Below, piece by piece: positions 24,401 through 31,132 of a stretch of DNA of 32,783 nucleotides. Within the stretch, counting starts at the first letter, position 1. Each line of letters starts with the position of its first letter. The position numbers and the translations under genes are program-made. This stretch comes from JBQTJJ01 sp052387235 (GTDB taxonomy: Bacteria > Actinomycetota > Acidimicrobiia > Acidimicrobiales > GCA-2861595). The notes beneath the pieces are model-generated. The model was not told the DNA's origin. It worked only from the letters and a program-made list of their open reading frames with translations, and did not search any database. Where the stretch lies: NCBI GenBank assembly GCA_052387235.1, contig JBQTJJ010000094.1:1-32783 (forward strand), given 5' to 3'.

Positions 24401-24568
24401 GTCGCTCTCGGCACCGGTGTCGGCCCCGAGGCGGCGCAGGGCGGCCCGCAGCCCCTGGCGCTCCTGGTGGAGGTCGGCCAGGACCTGGTCCCGCTCCTCG
24501 CCCGTGATGCGCCCGGCGCCGGCCAGCGCCTCCTCGGTCTCGCGAAGGAGGGCGCGCAGGGTCCACAC
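21434..24568 (-). CDS. SNF2-family DEAD/DEAH-box ATPase (helicase-like), 5' end unresolved
   Basis: At least 1044 residues from GTG 24568; coding-like sequence continues upstream without a standard start (see 24569-24693). Residues 50-540 include the region typical of bacterial SNF2 proteins with an SNF2-associated (DUF3670-like) domain, with an acidic stretch (ESDEEEGEEPADRTRDDED) near 54. The ATPase core has LRSYQAEARGWLRFLDG, AMDMGLGKTPTVLAHLL (Walker A 585-589), VIVDEAQTIKNP (DEAQ 679-682) and ALTGTPIENGLGDLWSILDF. The helicase C domain has VLIFTHFATWGERLAEYL, VLSIKAGGSGLNLTAA and EDQARDRAWRIGQ. All motifs are intact. Bacterial SNF2 proteins translocate on double-stranded DNA and remodel protein-DNA or RNA polymerase complexes; the target here is unknown. 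The downstream small gene overlaps it. Confidence 0.92.
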   Translation of the reverse strand: MWTLRALLRETEEALAGAGRITGEERDQVLADLHQERQGLRAALRRLGADTGAESDEEEGEEPADRTRDDEDAAECVLQASWDGGDVVVWAGNRLAPAATLDAVRALVSEAGAGAVDWSVHKGVPLPAGERAPAVAAPVSGALGWLVGVGAGQLGTDAGPGVQWLGDVAAWATELVALGRMAPTLARNDRATTGNGRHATGKYEVRWAPAVVDGPRLRELAARMPGSVAALTPPPASPERLCRAVLSACVDAICRAGAGRLVTAATAAVARNRSDVTEAVLAGMDGKPFVAASRPAGELADELKRWVAPVVSPGTVGLSVRLDAPEKDGGWLLTVEVTGIERQPLPVERALAAANRAKAQEADVQLRRLERLLPPLLRPTRRRGQVVLGADEAWDLMTGTGAALVAAGFDVRVPRASARRTGPQLHMRADAMGGPTKVGAQQLSKVRWSVLFGDAELDAADIARLAAQARPLVRVKGRWVELERADLDAAARALAEQMATTELTGAAILRHAVGLEGSALGGPVVVDGGGWAVDLVKGATEHPPRPLDAPDGFLGELRSYQAEARGWLRFLDGAGLGGCLAMDMGLGKTPTVLAHLLATRGQGPALVVAPPAVLGNWAAEAARFTPELRVRVHHGTARATADELAEEVAGADVLLTTYATAVRDVDALAGVEWDRVIVDEAQTIKNPASDTAQQLRRVPARSRLALTGTPIENGLGDLWSILDFTNPGLVGPRPVFIEQLSKSNGGKRPGEAALRALNGLLVFRRSKSEPEIAAELPDKIDELDHCGMTPEQIGLYQAVLDRLIPAGAAPESGEDAAARKGQILAAITALKQICDHPAAYLHDDRDPLEGRSGKLTRLNELLDAIFEAGERVLIFTHFATWGERLAEYLTDRTSLPIACYHGGLTRTVRDRLVKEFQEGTGPGALVLSIKAGGSGLNLTAASHVVLYDRWWNPAVEDQARDRAWRIGQKNAVVSHRLVCPGTVDERVEEVVAGKRLIADLALPASSSLGDLGPEQLRAALGLRPDEVIAAESGEAGVGAAETAA

Positions 24569-24693
24569 CCAGCGGTCGGGTTCACCCCGCAGTGCCTCCA
24601 GCTCGTCGGGGGTGGCGTACCCGGCGGACTCGGCGGCGACGAGCGCCTCGAAGTTGATTCGGTCCAGTTGGCTCTCCAGGATCGGAACGGCAC
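24569..24693 (-). other. Coding-like 5' extension of the SNF2 gene without a normal start codon
   Basis: Upstream of GTG 24568 the same frame reads VPILESQLDRINFEALVAAE, SAGYATPDELEALRGEPDRW and joins VWTLRALL. Codons are GC3-rich and the protein-like pattern is convincing, yet no ATG, GTG or TTG occurs in this frame up to about 24870. A GTG at 24693 exists one frame off (VPFRSWRAN). A one-base indel near 24680-24693 would join it to the real frame. Otherwise translation starts at a rare CTG/ATC codon or at GTG 24568. Confidence 0.55.
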
Positions 24694-24871
24694 CGGGAGC
24701 CCACGGTGTCGGGTCCCGAACCCGCCGCCCTGGGTTGTGGGCGCTTGCGCGCAGTCGGCCGTCGACCCGGCGGGGACAGCCTCCGCCGTCCAGTGTACGC
24801 CGAAAACGCGGGTGGTGGCCGGCGCCCTGTCCGGCTACCGGGGCCGGCGCCTCGTCTGATCCGAGCCGTCG

Positions 24872-24898
24872 CCCCGCCGGGAGGACGACCCGGCGGGG
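24872..24898. repeat. 10-bp perfect hairpin in the SNF2/cupredoxin divergent spacer
   Basis: CCCCGCCGGG and CCCGGCGGGG flank the loop AGGACGA. It lies 50 bp before the cupredoxin start and about 180 bp upstream of the SNF2 coding region, so it precedes both genes. It could be a leader structure or operator; GC-rich chance is possible. Confidence 0.4.
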
Positions 24899-24947
24899 TC
24901 CTCGGTAGGCTCGTCGGGGAGTTTGCCGAGCAGGAAGGGCCGATCAG

Positions 24948-25304
24948 GTGATGAACCGTGCGGGGTGGTTCGGATTCGTCGCGCTCGCAGTGCTCGCCCC
25001 GCTGCTGGCGGCGTGCGGCGGGTCGGACGGCTCGGGGAGCGCCGGCGGGCCACCCGAGAAGGGCACCGTGATCCTGCGGGACATCTCCTTCAAGCCGGAC
25101 GAGATCACCGTCGAGGCGGGGGACACCGTCACCTGGAAGTTCGAGGACAAGGGCATCCCCCACGACGTGACGGCGGAGGACGGGTCCTTCGAGAGCGAGA
25201 CCATGGACGACGGCACGTTCCGCCACACGTTCGACGAGCCGGGCAGGTACGAGTACCTGTGCTCCCTGCACCCGGCCATGAAGGGCGTGGTCGAGGTCCG
25301 CTGA
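24948..25304 (+). CDS. Cupredoxin (plastocyanin-like) lipoprotein
   Basis: A 118-residue protein starting at GTG 24948, or at ATG three bases later; AGGAAGGG lies 8 nt upstream of the GTG. The N-terminus is a lipoprotein signal (FVALAVLAPLLAACGG), with lipobox Cys23 for lipid attachment on the outer face of the membrane. The mature part is a cupredoxin beta barrel: VILRDISFKPDEITVEAGDT, VTWKFEDKGIPHDVTAEDGS and YEYLCSLHPAMKGVVEV. The type 1 copper ligands are all present: H72, C105, H108 and M111. It is probably an electron carrier or copper-binding surface protein. No oxidase or redox partner is encoded nearby. It is convergent with the Hsp20 gene, with a 10-bp gap. Confidence 0.9.
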   Translation: MMNRAGWFGFVALAVLAPLLAACGGSDGSGSAGGPPEKGTVILRDISFKPDEITVEAGDTVTWKFEDKGIPHDVTAEDGSFESETMDDGTFRHTFDEPGRYEYLCSLHPAMKGVVEVR

Positions 25305-25314
25305 CGGACCGGGG

Positions 25315-25704
25315 CTACGCCGGCTTGACCGGTATGTGACCGCCCCCTTCGCCCCGCATCAGGCGGATGGCCAGCTGGCCGTTGCCGAAGGTGGCGGTGC
25401 CGCCCCCGTCGAAGCCCTCGGGGAGCGCCACCGTGCGCTCGAACGGGCCGTAGTGCCACTCGTGGACCAGGTAGTCCTTGGCCGCCGCCGAGCGCATGGC
25501 GGCGGCGATGCGCAGCTCCCCGCCCTCCACCTCCACGGTGATGTCGCTCGGCATCACCCCCGGCAGCGGGGCCACGACCACCAGGGCCTCCCCGGCCTCG
25601 TAGACGTTGACCGGGACCCGCATGGTCTCACCGCCCGCCTCGCCGGCCCTGCCGCTCTGCTTGGCCTGGAGGTCGTCGATCCGGTCGTCGATGTCCTTGC
25701 TCAT
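25315..25704 (-). CDS. Small heat-shock protein, Hsp20/alpha-crystallin family
   Basis: 129 residues from ATG 25704 (MSKDIDDRIDDLQAK). The frame is open further upstream but that part is not protein-like. The alpha-crystallin domain spans about 28-118: VPVNVYEAGEALVVVAPLPG, DITVEVEGGELRIAAAMRS, HYGPFERTVALPEGFDGG and FGNGQLAIRLMRG. These are the typical strands with the A-x-L-P-G and G-x-L-x-I-x-L elements. The C-terminus has an I-x-V anchor (HIPVKPA) used for oligomer assembly. The N-terminal arm is short and charged. Likely an ATP-independent holdase chaperone. No HrcA/CIRCE or HspR-type site was recognised upstream. Confidence 0.88.
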   Translation of the reverse strand: MSKDIDDRIDDLQAKQSGRAGEAGGETMRVPVNVYEAGEALVVVAPLPGVMPSDITVEVEGGELRIAAAMRSAAAKDYLVHEWHYGPFERTVALPEGFDGGGTATFGNGQLAIRLMRGEGGGHIPVKPA

Positions 25705-25766
25705 GGCCTCGACCCTACCCAGGGCCGGGGCCCGGCAACTCGCCCCGCTCCGGTAGGTTGGGGACG

Positions 25767-27872
25767 GTGCGCCCGCTGCCCCGCTTCGTCGCCACGCTCG
25801 TGGGTGCCGGGACCGCAACTGCGTTCGGGCTGGCCCTGCTGGCGCCCAGCGTGCAGGGGGTGCTGAGCGCCGGCCAGATCGGTGACCCCACCGACGTCGC
25901 GACGCTGGTCGAGGTGTCGCAGAACTCGGCCGTCTACAGCCGGGACGGCAAGCTCCTGGCCGTCCTCCACGCCGAGGAGAACCGCTCGCCCGTGCCCCTG
26001 GCGCGGGTGCCCGACCACGTGGTGCACGCCATCCTCGACATGGAGGACGACAAGTTCTGGGTGCACGGCGGTGTGAACCTCAAGGCCACGCTGCGGGCCC
26101 TGGTGACCAACGTGTCCGCCGGCGAGGTCCAGCAGGGCGGCTCCACCATCACCCAGCAGCTGGTGAAGAACGCGTTGCTCACACCCGAGAAGAGCGTCGA
26201 CCGCAAGGTCAAGGAGGCGGTGCTGGCCATGCGCCTGGAGGACCGGCTCTCCAAGGAGGAGATCCTCGAGCGCTACCTCAACGTCGTGTACTTCGGCAAC
26301 GGCGCCTACGGCGTGCAGGCGGCGGCCGAGACCTACTTCAACACCGACGTGGAGGACCTCACCGTCGGCCAGGCGGCCCTGCTGGCCGGCATCATCCGCA
26401 ACCCCCTCGGCTACGACCCGGTGAGGCGCCCGGAACGGGCCCGGGTCCGGCGCAGCCTGGCCCTCGACCAGATGGTCAGCCACGGCCACCTCACGACGCA
26501 GCAGGCCGACCGGGTGCGCCGGGAGCCGGTGCCGAGCCGGATCTTCACCCCACTCCCTCCGCCCAACGACTACTTCGTGGAGGAGGTCAAGCAGCGGCTC
26601 CTGGCCGACAGGCGCCTGGGCGAGACGGCCTCGGAGCGCTACAACGCCGTGTTCAGGGGCGGGCTGCGCATCCAGACCAGCCTCGACCCCAACCTCCAGG
26701 CCGTGGCCGAGGAGCACCGCCGCGAGGTCCTCCCCCCCTCCATGCTGCGGGGCAGGTTCACGAGCGCCGTGGTCTCGGTCGAGCCGGGCACCGGCTACGT
26801 GCGGGCCATGATCGCCGGGGACGACTTCGGCACGGCCAAGTACAACCTGGCCACCCAGGGCAAGCGCCAGCCCGGCTCGTCGTTCAAGCCGTTCGTGCTC
26901 CTGGCCGCCCTGGAGGCGGGCTACAACCCGGCCGACACCATCAACGGCTCGGCCGGGTGCGTCATCAAGGTGGCGGGGTTCCCGCCCTACAAGCCCGGCA
27001 ACTACGAGGGCTCCAGGGGCGGCGTCATGTCGATCACCCAGGCCACGGCCAAGTCGCTGAACTGTGCCTACGCCCGCCTGGGGGCGATGGTGGGGCTGGG
27101 GAAGGTGAAGGACATGGCCGTCAAGCTCGGCATCCCCGAGGGCCGCCTCGACGCCTATCCCTCCATCTCCCTCGGCGCCGAGGAGGCCACCCCGCTCGAG
27201 ATGGCCGCCGCCTACGCCGCCATCGCCAACGACGGGGTCTACCACCCGCCCTCGTTCGTGGAGCGGGTGACGGACCGCTCCGGCAAGGTGGTCTTCGAGG
27301 GGCCCCACAAGGGAAAGCGGGCCTTCTCGTCCCAGACGGCCCGGCTGGCGGCGGAGGTCATGCGGTCCGTGGTCGAGAAGGGGACCGGCACCGCGGCCCG
27401 GCTGCCGGGACGCCAGGTCGCCGGGAAGACGGGCACCTCGCAGAACTGGGAGAACGCCTGGTTCGTGGGCTTCACCCCCCAGCTGTCGACGGCGGTGTGG
27501 ATGGGCTCGCCTCTCGGCAACAAGAAGATGTTCGTCGGGGGCCGCAACGTCACCGGCGGCTCGTTCCCGGCCCGGATCTGGGGCGGGTACATGGGCGAGG
27601 CCCTCGAGGGTGTGAGGGCCATCGACTTCAAGAAGGCCGACAAGGACGAGCTGCGCCCCAGCAAGTACCTGCGGGACAAGAGCTCGCCGGACACGCGCCG
27701 CGCCCGACCGAGGACGACCTCCACGACGGCCGCCGGTGTCCAGCCCGCCGGCCCGGCCCTGTCCGATCCGCCCGTCACCGCCGCCCCCGCCCCCACGGCC
27801 GCCCCCGCGCCGGCCGATCCGGCACCGGGCCCGGCCGCGCCGGCGGCGGCCACCCCGGCGGCGTCGCCGTGA
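25767..27872 (+). CDS. Bifunctional penicillin-binding protein (class A PBP, transglycosylase/transpeptidase)
   Basis: About 701 residues from GTG 25767 (TTG 25758 is an alternative). A single N-terminal membrane anchor (about 8-30) is followed by the GT51 glycosyltransferase domain with AILDMEDDKFWVHGGVN (catalytic Glu93), GGSTITQQLVKN, and LERYLNVVYFGNGAYGVQAA. The transpeptidase domain has all three active-site motifs: PGSSFKPF (Ser371-x-x-Lys374), SLNCAYA (SxN) and AGKTGTSQN (KTG). It polymerises and crosslinks peptidoglycan outside the membrane. The last ~60 residues are an Ala/Pro-rich tail without a PASTA domain. Its stop overlaps the GTG of the zinc-ribbon gene by 4 nt. Confidence 0.95.
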   Translation: MRPLPRFVATLVGAGTATAFGLALLAPSVQGVLSAGQIGDPTDVATLVEVSQNSAVYSRDGKLLAVLHAEENRSPVPLARVPDHVVHAILDMEDDKFWVHGGVNLKATLRALVTNVSAGEVQQGGSTITQQLVKNALLTPEKSVDRKVKEAVLAMRLEDRLSKEEILERYLNVVYFGNGAYGVQAAAETYFNTDVEDLTVGQAALLAGIIRNPLGYDPVRRPERARVRRSLALDQMVSHGHLTTQQADRVRREPVPSRIFTPLPPPNDYFVEEVKQRLLADRRLGETASERYNAVFRGGLRIQTSLDPNLQAVAEEHRREVLPPSMLRGRFTSAVVSVEPGTGYVRAMIAGDDFGTAKYNLATQGKRQPGSSFKPFVLLAALEAGYNPADTINGSAGCVIKVAGFPPYKPGNYEGSRGGVMSITQATAKSLNCAYARLGAMVGLGKVKDMAVKLGIPEGRLDAYPSISLGAEEATPLEMAAAYAAIANDGVYHPPSFVERVTDRSGKVVFEGPHKGKRAFSSQTARLAAEVMRSVVEKGTGTAARLPGRQVAGKTGTSQNWENAWFVGFTPQLSTAVWMGSPLGNKKMFVGGRNVTGGSFPARIWGGYMGEALEGVRAIDFKKADKDELRPSKYLRDKSSPDTRRARPRTTSTTAAGVQPAGPALSDPPVTAAPAPTAAPAPADPAPGPAAPAAATPAASP

Positions 27873-28582
27873 GCGCCTTCGACGCCCTGCTCGAGGTCCA
27901 GGGCCACGACACGGCCTCCGACCAGCTGCACCACCGGCGGGCCCACCTCCCGGAGCGGACCGAGCTGGCGGCCGCAGCCGAGGAAGCCACGGCGGTGGCG
28001 GCCGAGCTGGGCCGGGCCCAGGCCCGCCGGGACGACGTGCTCGGCCGGCAGGCGGCGCTGGAGGAGAGCGTCACCGCCGCCGACCACAGGATCGCCGAGA
28101 TCGACGGCCGGCTGTACTCGGGCCAGGTCACCGCCACCCGGGACATCCTGGCCATGACGGCCGAGATCGAGTCCCTGAAGGCCCGCCGCTCGTCGCTGGA
28201 GGACGACGTCCTGGCCACCATGGAGGAGGACGAGCCCCTGGCCGAAGAGGTGGCCCGGCTGCAGGCCCGGCTGGCGGACCTGGAGGTCGACGCGGGCCGG
28301 TTGCGGGCCGCCATCGCGGCTGCCGAGGGCGAGGTCGACGCCGAGCTGGCCAAGGTGGCCGAGGCCCGGGCCGTCGAGGCGGCCCGGGTTCCGGCCGACC
28401 TCATGGCCACCTACGAGCGGCTCCGCTCCTCCCTCGGCGGCGTGGGCGCGGCCAGGCTGGTGGGGTCGTCGTGCTCGGGATGCCATTTGCAGCTGCCGGC
28501 CCAGGAGGTGGCCCGCATCAAGCGGGCGTCGCCCGACGACCTGGTGCAGTGCGACCAGTGCGGGCGCATCCTCGTCCGCTGA
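27869..28582 (+). CDS. Coiled-coil protein with C-terminal C4 zinc ribbon
   Basis: 237 residues from GTG 27869, translationally coupled to the PBP gene by a GTGA overlap. Residues 1-190 are a long heptad-rich coiled coil (FDALLEVQGHDTASDQLHHR, ALEESVTAADHRIAEIDGRL, AEEVARLQARLADLEVDAGR). The C-terminus is a zinc ribbon with Cys pairs C202/C205 (SSCSGCHLQLP) and C228/C231 (VQCDQCGRILVR). This is the family annotated as C4-type zinc ribbon domain protein (zf-RING_7), widespread in Actinobacteria and without an agreed function. The coiled-coil hairpin plus ribbon suggests a nucleic-acid- or polymerase-associated role, but that is inference. Coupling to a PBP gene is notable but unexplained. Confidence 0.88.
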   Translation: MSAFDALLEVQGHDTASDQLHHRRAHLPERTELAAAAEEATAVAAELGRAQARRDDVLGRQAALEESVTAADHRIAEIDGRLYSGQVTATRDILAMTAEIESLKARRSSLEDDVLATMEEDEPLAEEVARLQARLADLEVDAGRLRAAIAAAEGEVDAELAKVAEARAVEAARVPADLMATYERLRSSLGGVGAARLVGSSCSGCHLQLPAQEVARIKRASPDDLVQCDQCGRILVR

Positions 28583-28597
28583 CGGCACCGGTCCCGC

Positions 28598-29086
28598 ATG
28601 CTCCTCTGGTTCGCCGGGTGCTCCCTCCTGGCGGTGTGGCAGGTCTTCCGGGACCCGGCCATCGACTACCGCCTGGTGGTGGCGGGGGCGGTGGCGCCCG
28701 ACATCGTCGACGTGGTGCTGGGCGGTCCCCGGCTGCTCCACACGCTGGCCGCGAGCGTGCTCCTGCTGGTGGGCGTGATGCTGGGGACCCGGGGCCGGCG
28801 GGGGGCCCGCCGGCGCCTGCTGGCGCTGCCCATCGGCACGTTCCTCCACCTCGTCCTCGACGCCATGTGGGCCCGCACGCCGGTCTTCTGGTGGCCCGCC
28901 TTCGGGCTCTCCTTCGCCGGCGGGGAGCTTCCCAGCCTGTCGCGCCCGCCGGCGCTGGTGGTGGCACAGGAGCTGGTGGGCGCGGCCGCGCTCTACTGGT
29001 GGTGGCGGCGGTTCCGTCTCTTCGAGCCGGAGCGCCGGCGGGCCTTCCTCCGTACCGGCCGCCTGGGCCGGGACCAGGTCACCTAG
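28598..29086 (+). CDS. Small polytopic membrane protein, resembling the metal-dependent hydrolase-like (YdjM) group
   Basis: 162 residues from ATG 28598, 15 nt after the zinc-ribbon stop, so probably in the same operon. Several hydrophobic segments are seen: LLWFAGCSLLAVWQV, YRLVVAGAVAPDIVDVVLG, LLHTLAASVLLLVGVML, LLALPIGTFLHLVLDAMW and LVVAQELVGAAALYWWW. Conserved-looking polar residues within helices (APDIVD, LLHT, FLHLVLD) resemble the His/Asp pattern of the LexA-regulated YdjM-type membrane proteins. The tail is basic (RRAFLRTGRLGRDQVT). Family assignment is tentative and catalytic function unproven. The 3' end overlaps the convergent OsmC gene by 8 bp. Confidence 0.7.
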   Translation: MLLWFAGCSLLAVWQVFRDPAIDYRLVVAGAVAPDIVDVVLGGPRLLHTLAASVLLLVGVMLGTRGRRGARRRLLALPIGTFLHLVLDAMWARTPVFWWPAFGLSFAGGELPSLSRPPALVVAQELVGAAALYWWWRRFRLFEPERRRAFLRTGRLGRDQVT

Positions 29087-29600
29087 CGGGGCGGCTGGTG
29101 GTCACCGTCAGCTCGGGGCCGCGGGCCAGGGTCTGGAACACCACGCAGTACCGCTCGGTGAGTCGGATCAGGGTGTCCACCTGCTCCTGGGTGGCGGGGG
29201 TGTCGAGGTCGAAGCGGAGGCGGATGGCGGCGAAGCCCACCGGTGCAGCCTTGTCGACGGCCATGGTGCCCCGGAAGTCGAGATCGCCCTCGGCGTGCAC
29301 GGAGGCCGAGCGCAGCGGGACGTCGAGCGACGTGGCGACCGCCCGCAGGGTGACGCCGGCACATGCCACCAGGGCCTGGAGCAGCATGTCGCCGGAGCAG
29401 GCGAAGCTGCCGTCGCCGCCGCTGGCCGGGTGCAGGCCGGCCTCCACGAGGGCCCGGCCCGTGGCCACGCTGCAGCTGACCTGCTCATCGCCCACCACCC
29501 CCTGGGCCCGCAGCGTGACCAGGGCGGCAGCCGCGTCGGCCCGGTACAGGTCCTTGAGCGGCTGCTGCACGGAGCGGAGGGCATCCCGGTCGACGGTCAT
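29079..29600 (-). CDS. OsmC-family peroxiredoxin-like protein
   Basis: 173 residues from ATG 29600. OsmC/Ohr proteins reduce organic hydroperoxides with a Cys pair in a dimer. Here the two expected cysteines are at C80 (LLQALVACAGVTLRAVA) and C152 (LTERYCVVFQTL), in the usual helix and C-terminal contexts. Typical strands are present: ASVHAEGDLDFRGTMAVDK and GFAAIRLRFDLDTPATQEQV. An extra Cys occurs at C68 (FACSGD). The first ~30 residues (MTVDRDALRSVQQPLKDLYR) form the family's N-terminal helix. Its ATG overlaps the stop of a possible 50-codon frame upstream (ATGA). OsmC-type versus Ohr-type cannot be settled by eye, and no OhrR-like regulator is nearby. Confidence 0.85.
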   Translation of the reverse strand: MTVDRDALRSVQQPLKDLYRADAAAALVTLRAQGVVGDEQVSCSVATGRALVEAGLHPASGGDGSFACSGDMLLQALVACAGVTLRAVATSLDVPLRSASVHAEGDLDFRGTMAVDKAAPVGFAAIRLRFDLDTPATQEQVDTLIRLTERYCVVFQTLARGPELTVTTSRPAR

Positions 29601-29749
29601 GACGACGCCGGCTTCCCGAGGGCGTGGACCAGGGCGTCGAGGTCGGCCGTTCCCTGCGGCTGGCGGGCGACCACAGCGGCCAGAATAGCCAGGAGCGGGT
29701 CTCGTCCAGCGCGCAACAGTCGCGGGAGGATCCGGAAGGTCGTGGTCAC
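29597..29749 (-). CDS. Possible 50-aa protein coupled to the OsmC gene
   Basis: A short frame from GTG 29749 ending in an ATGA overlap with the OsmC start. The product, VTTTFRILPRLLRAGRDPLL followed by AILAAVVARQPQGTADLDAL and VHALGKPASS, has an amphipathic helical look. Codon use is less GC3-biased than in its neighbours, and no clear Shine-Dalgarno precedes the GTG. The 4-nt overlap is the main argument for coding. Otherwise this stretch is OsmC leader. Confidence 0.3.
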   Translation of the reverse strand: MTTTFRILPRLLRAGRDPLLAILAAVVARQPQGTADLDALVHALGKPASS

Positions 29750-29867
29750 CGCCGGGCGGCGCGACGCCGGGCACACCCGGCGAGCCCCCGGGAACCGATC
29801 GCCGGCGCACGTCGTTGAGACGGGCAGGTTCCACAACAGTCCCACCTGTCCAGCGAACCGAGGTGGT

Positions 29868-29904
29868 CTGCCCCGCCCCCGCCCGTCCCTCCGGGGCGGG
29901 GCAG
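29868..29904. repeat. 12-bp perfect GC hairpin in a divergent spacer
   Basis: CTGCCCCGCCCC and GGGGCGGGGCAG flank a 13-nt loop. It lies 50 bp before the mucin-like membrane protein start and upstream of the OsmC-side frame. The 204 bp between 29750 and 29953 otherwise holds nothing I can name. It could be a leader hairpin or operator. Confidence 0.4.
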
Positions 29905-29953
29905 CCGCCACCGACCGCCCTGCCCGGGGACCGCGTTTCCACGAGCGGCCCGG

Positions 29954-30592
29954 ATGGACGAGAATCATCGGACCGTGGCCACCGACGAGCCCACCGACGG
30001 CACTCAGAAGACCCCCGAGGCAGTTGACGACGACCTCGCCGGCCTGCGCCGCTCCGTCGACGAGAACCTCGGCAAGACCCCGACCCATCGCCTGAACCGG
30101 TGGGAGAGCCGCCCCGGCCGCGTCCTGCGCCGGAACGAGGACAGCGACACGGACGCGCCCGTCTACTACGGCGCCGGTGAGCCGTGGTGGCGGGGCCGGT
30201 GGTTCATGCTCCTCGTGATCCTGCTGGCGCTCCTGGTGGCGGCCCAGGCCCTCGGCCTGCTCCCCTGGTCCGCCGACGAGCCGGCCGACGACGGTGTCCC
30301 CACCGTGGTCACGGTGGCCACCACCACCACCCTCCCGCTCCCTACCACCACCACGACACTGGCCACCACCACGACGGAGGCGCCGACGACCACGCTGGCG
30401 CCGGTGACCGCCCCGCCCACCGCCCCGCCCACCGCCCCGCCCACCACCGTGGCCACCACCACGACCAGGCCCCCGGCCACGACGACCACCACCAGGGCCA
30501 CGACCACCACCACCAGGCCGCCCACCACCCAGGCCACCACCACGACCTCCTTCGACATCCCCACCACCACCACGGTGCCGCCCGAGCCGTAA
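29954..30592 (+). CDS. Single-pass membrane protein with Thr/Pro-rich mucin-like ectodomain
   Basis: 212 residues from ATG 29954 (GTG 29984 is an alternative). Residues 1-80 are charged and cytoplasmic-looking (DDDLAGLRRSVDENLGKTP, RWESRPGRVLRRNEDSD). A membrane helix follows (about 83-103, WFMLLVILLALLVAAQALGL). The rest, about 105-212, is almost only Thr, Pro, Ala and Val with runs of 4-5 Thr, including three copies of a TAPP unit. Such stalks are often O-mannosylated in Actinobacteria; that is inference here. No enzymatic domain is visible. The topology suggests the Thr/Pro tail lies in the cell wall. Confidence 0.75.
   Translation: MDENHRTVATDEPTDGTQKTPEAVDDDLAGLRRSVDENLGKTPTHRLNRWESRPGRVLRRNEDSDTDAPVYYGAGEPWWRGRWFMLLVILLALLVAAQALGLLPWSADEPADDGVPTVVTVATTTTLPLPTTTTTLATTTTEAPTTTLAPVTAPPTAPPTAPPTTVATTTTRPPATTTTTRATTTTTRPPTTQATTTTSFDIPTTTTVPPEP
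30407..30442 (+). repeat. Three perfect 12-bp tandem repeats within the mucin-like gene
   Basis: The unit ACCGCCCCGCCC is repeated three times without mismatch and encodes repeated Thr-Ala-Pro-Pro in the extracellular stalk. A slippage-prone tract that keeps the frame because the unit is a multiple of three. Confidence 0.9.
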
Positions 30593-30680
30593 GGGCAACT
30601 GTTGTCGGCGGACCGACCCCCGAAATAGCTTGGCCGATCGCTCGTTTCACCCGTCGCCGGCGTCGGGTAGGGAGGCCAGG

Positions 30681-31112
30681 ATGACGGAGCACTCGTACGA
30701 GCAACTGATCGCCGGCGCCGACGAGCACTACCTCCGCAGCGAGTTCAAGGAGGCCTCGATCGCCTACGGGCGGGCCCTCACCGTGGGCGGGCCCCGCGAC
30801 TGGTACTGCCGACAGCAGCGGGGCATCTCGTCGCGGATGGTGGCCGGGCAGCGCCTCGGAAAGGCGGTGGAGCAGCCGGCGTCCCGCCAGGCGTACCTCG
30901 ACCAGGCCGCCCGCTGGCTGGCCAAGGCCGAGGCCTACCTGGACTCGGCCCTCGAGGAGGCGCCGCCCGGGCAGCGGGGGCACATCCGCCTCGAGCAGGC
31001 CCGCACCGAGGAGACGGTGGCCGAGTTCCTGCTCCTGTGCGGCGGCGACCCCGGGCGGCGGCTGGCCGCGGCCCGGGCCTACCGGCGGGAAGGGCAGGCG
31101 CTGCTCGCCTGA
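30681..31112 (+). CDS. Small helical (TPR-like) protein, unknown function
   Basis: 143 residues from ATG 30681, with GGAGG 5 nt upstream deciding this start over earlier in-frame codons. The sequence is helix-rich: YEQLIAGADEHYLRSEFKEA, SIAYGRALTVGGPRDWYCRQ, LDQAARWLAKAEAYLDSALE and LEQARTEETVAEFLLLCGGD. Its A-x-x-x-Y and aromatic spacing is like tetratricopeptide repeats. No signal peptide or membrane helix is seen, so it is probably cytoplasmic. No catalytic motif is visible. It is convergent with a small minus-strand gene, with a palindrome covering the 9-bp gap. Confidence 0.7.
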   Translation: MTEHSYEQLIAGADEHYLRSEFKEASIAYGRALTVGGPRDWYCRQQRGISSRMVAGQRLGKAVEQPASRQAYLDQAARWLAKAEAYLDSALEEAPPGQRGHIRLEQARTEETVAEFLLLCGGDPGRRLAAARAYRREGQALLA

Positions 31113-31114
31113 CC

Positions 31115-31132
31115 GCCGGCCCTAGGGCCGGC
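31115..31132. terminator. 18-bp perfect palindrome between convergent genes, likely bidirectional terminator
   Basis: GCCGGCCCTAGGGCCGGC is its own reverse complement. It lies directly after the TPR-like gene stop and covers the TAG stop of the opposing small gene. As RNA it folds to a 7-bp stem with a CTAG loop on either strand. No U-tract is present. Confidence 0.5.

Noticed and set aside
21644..24859. A 1071-codon plus-strand open frame opposite the SNF2 gene
   Set aside because: Same shadow pattern. The minus strand carries all SNF2 motifs.
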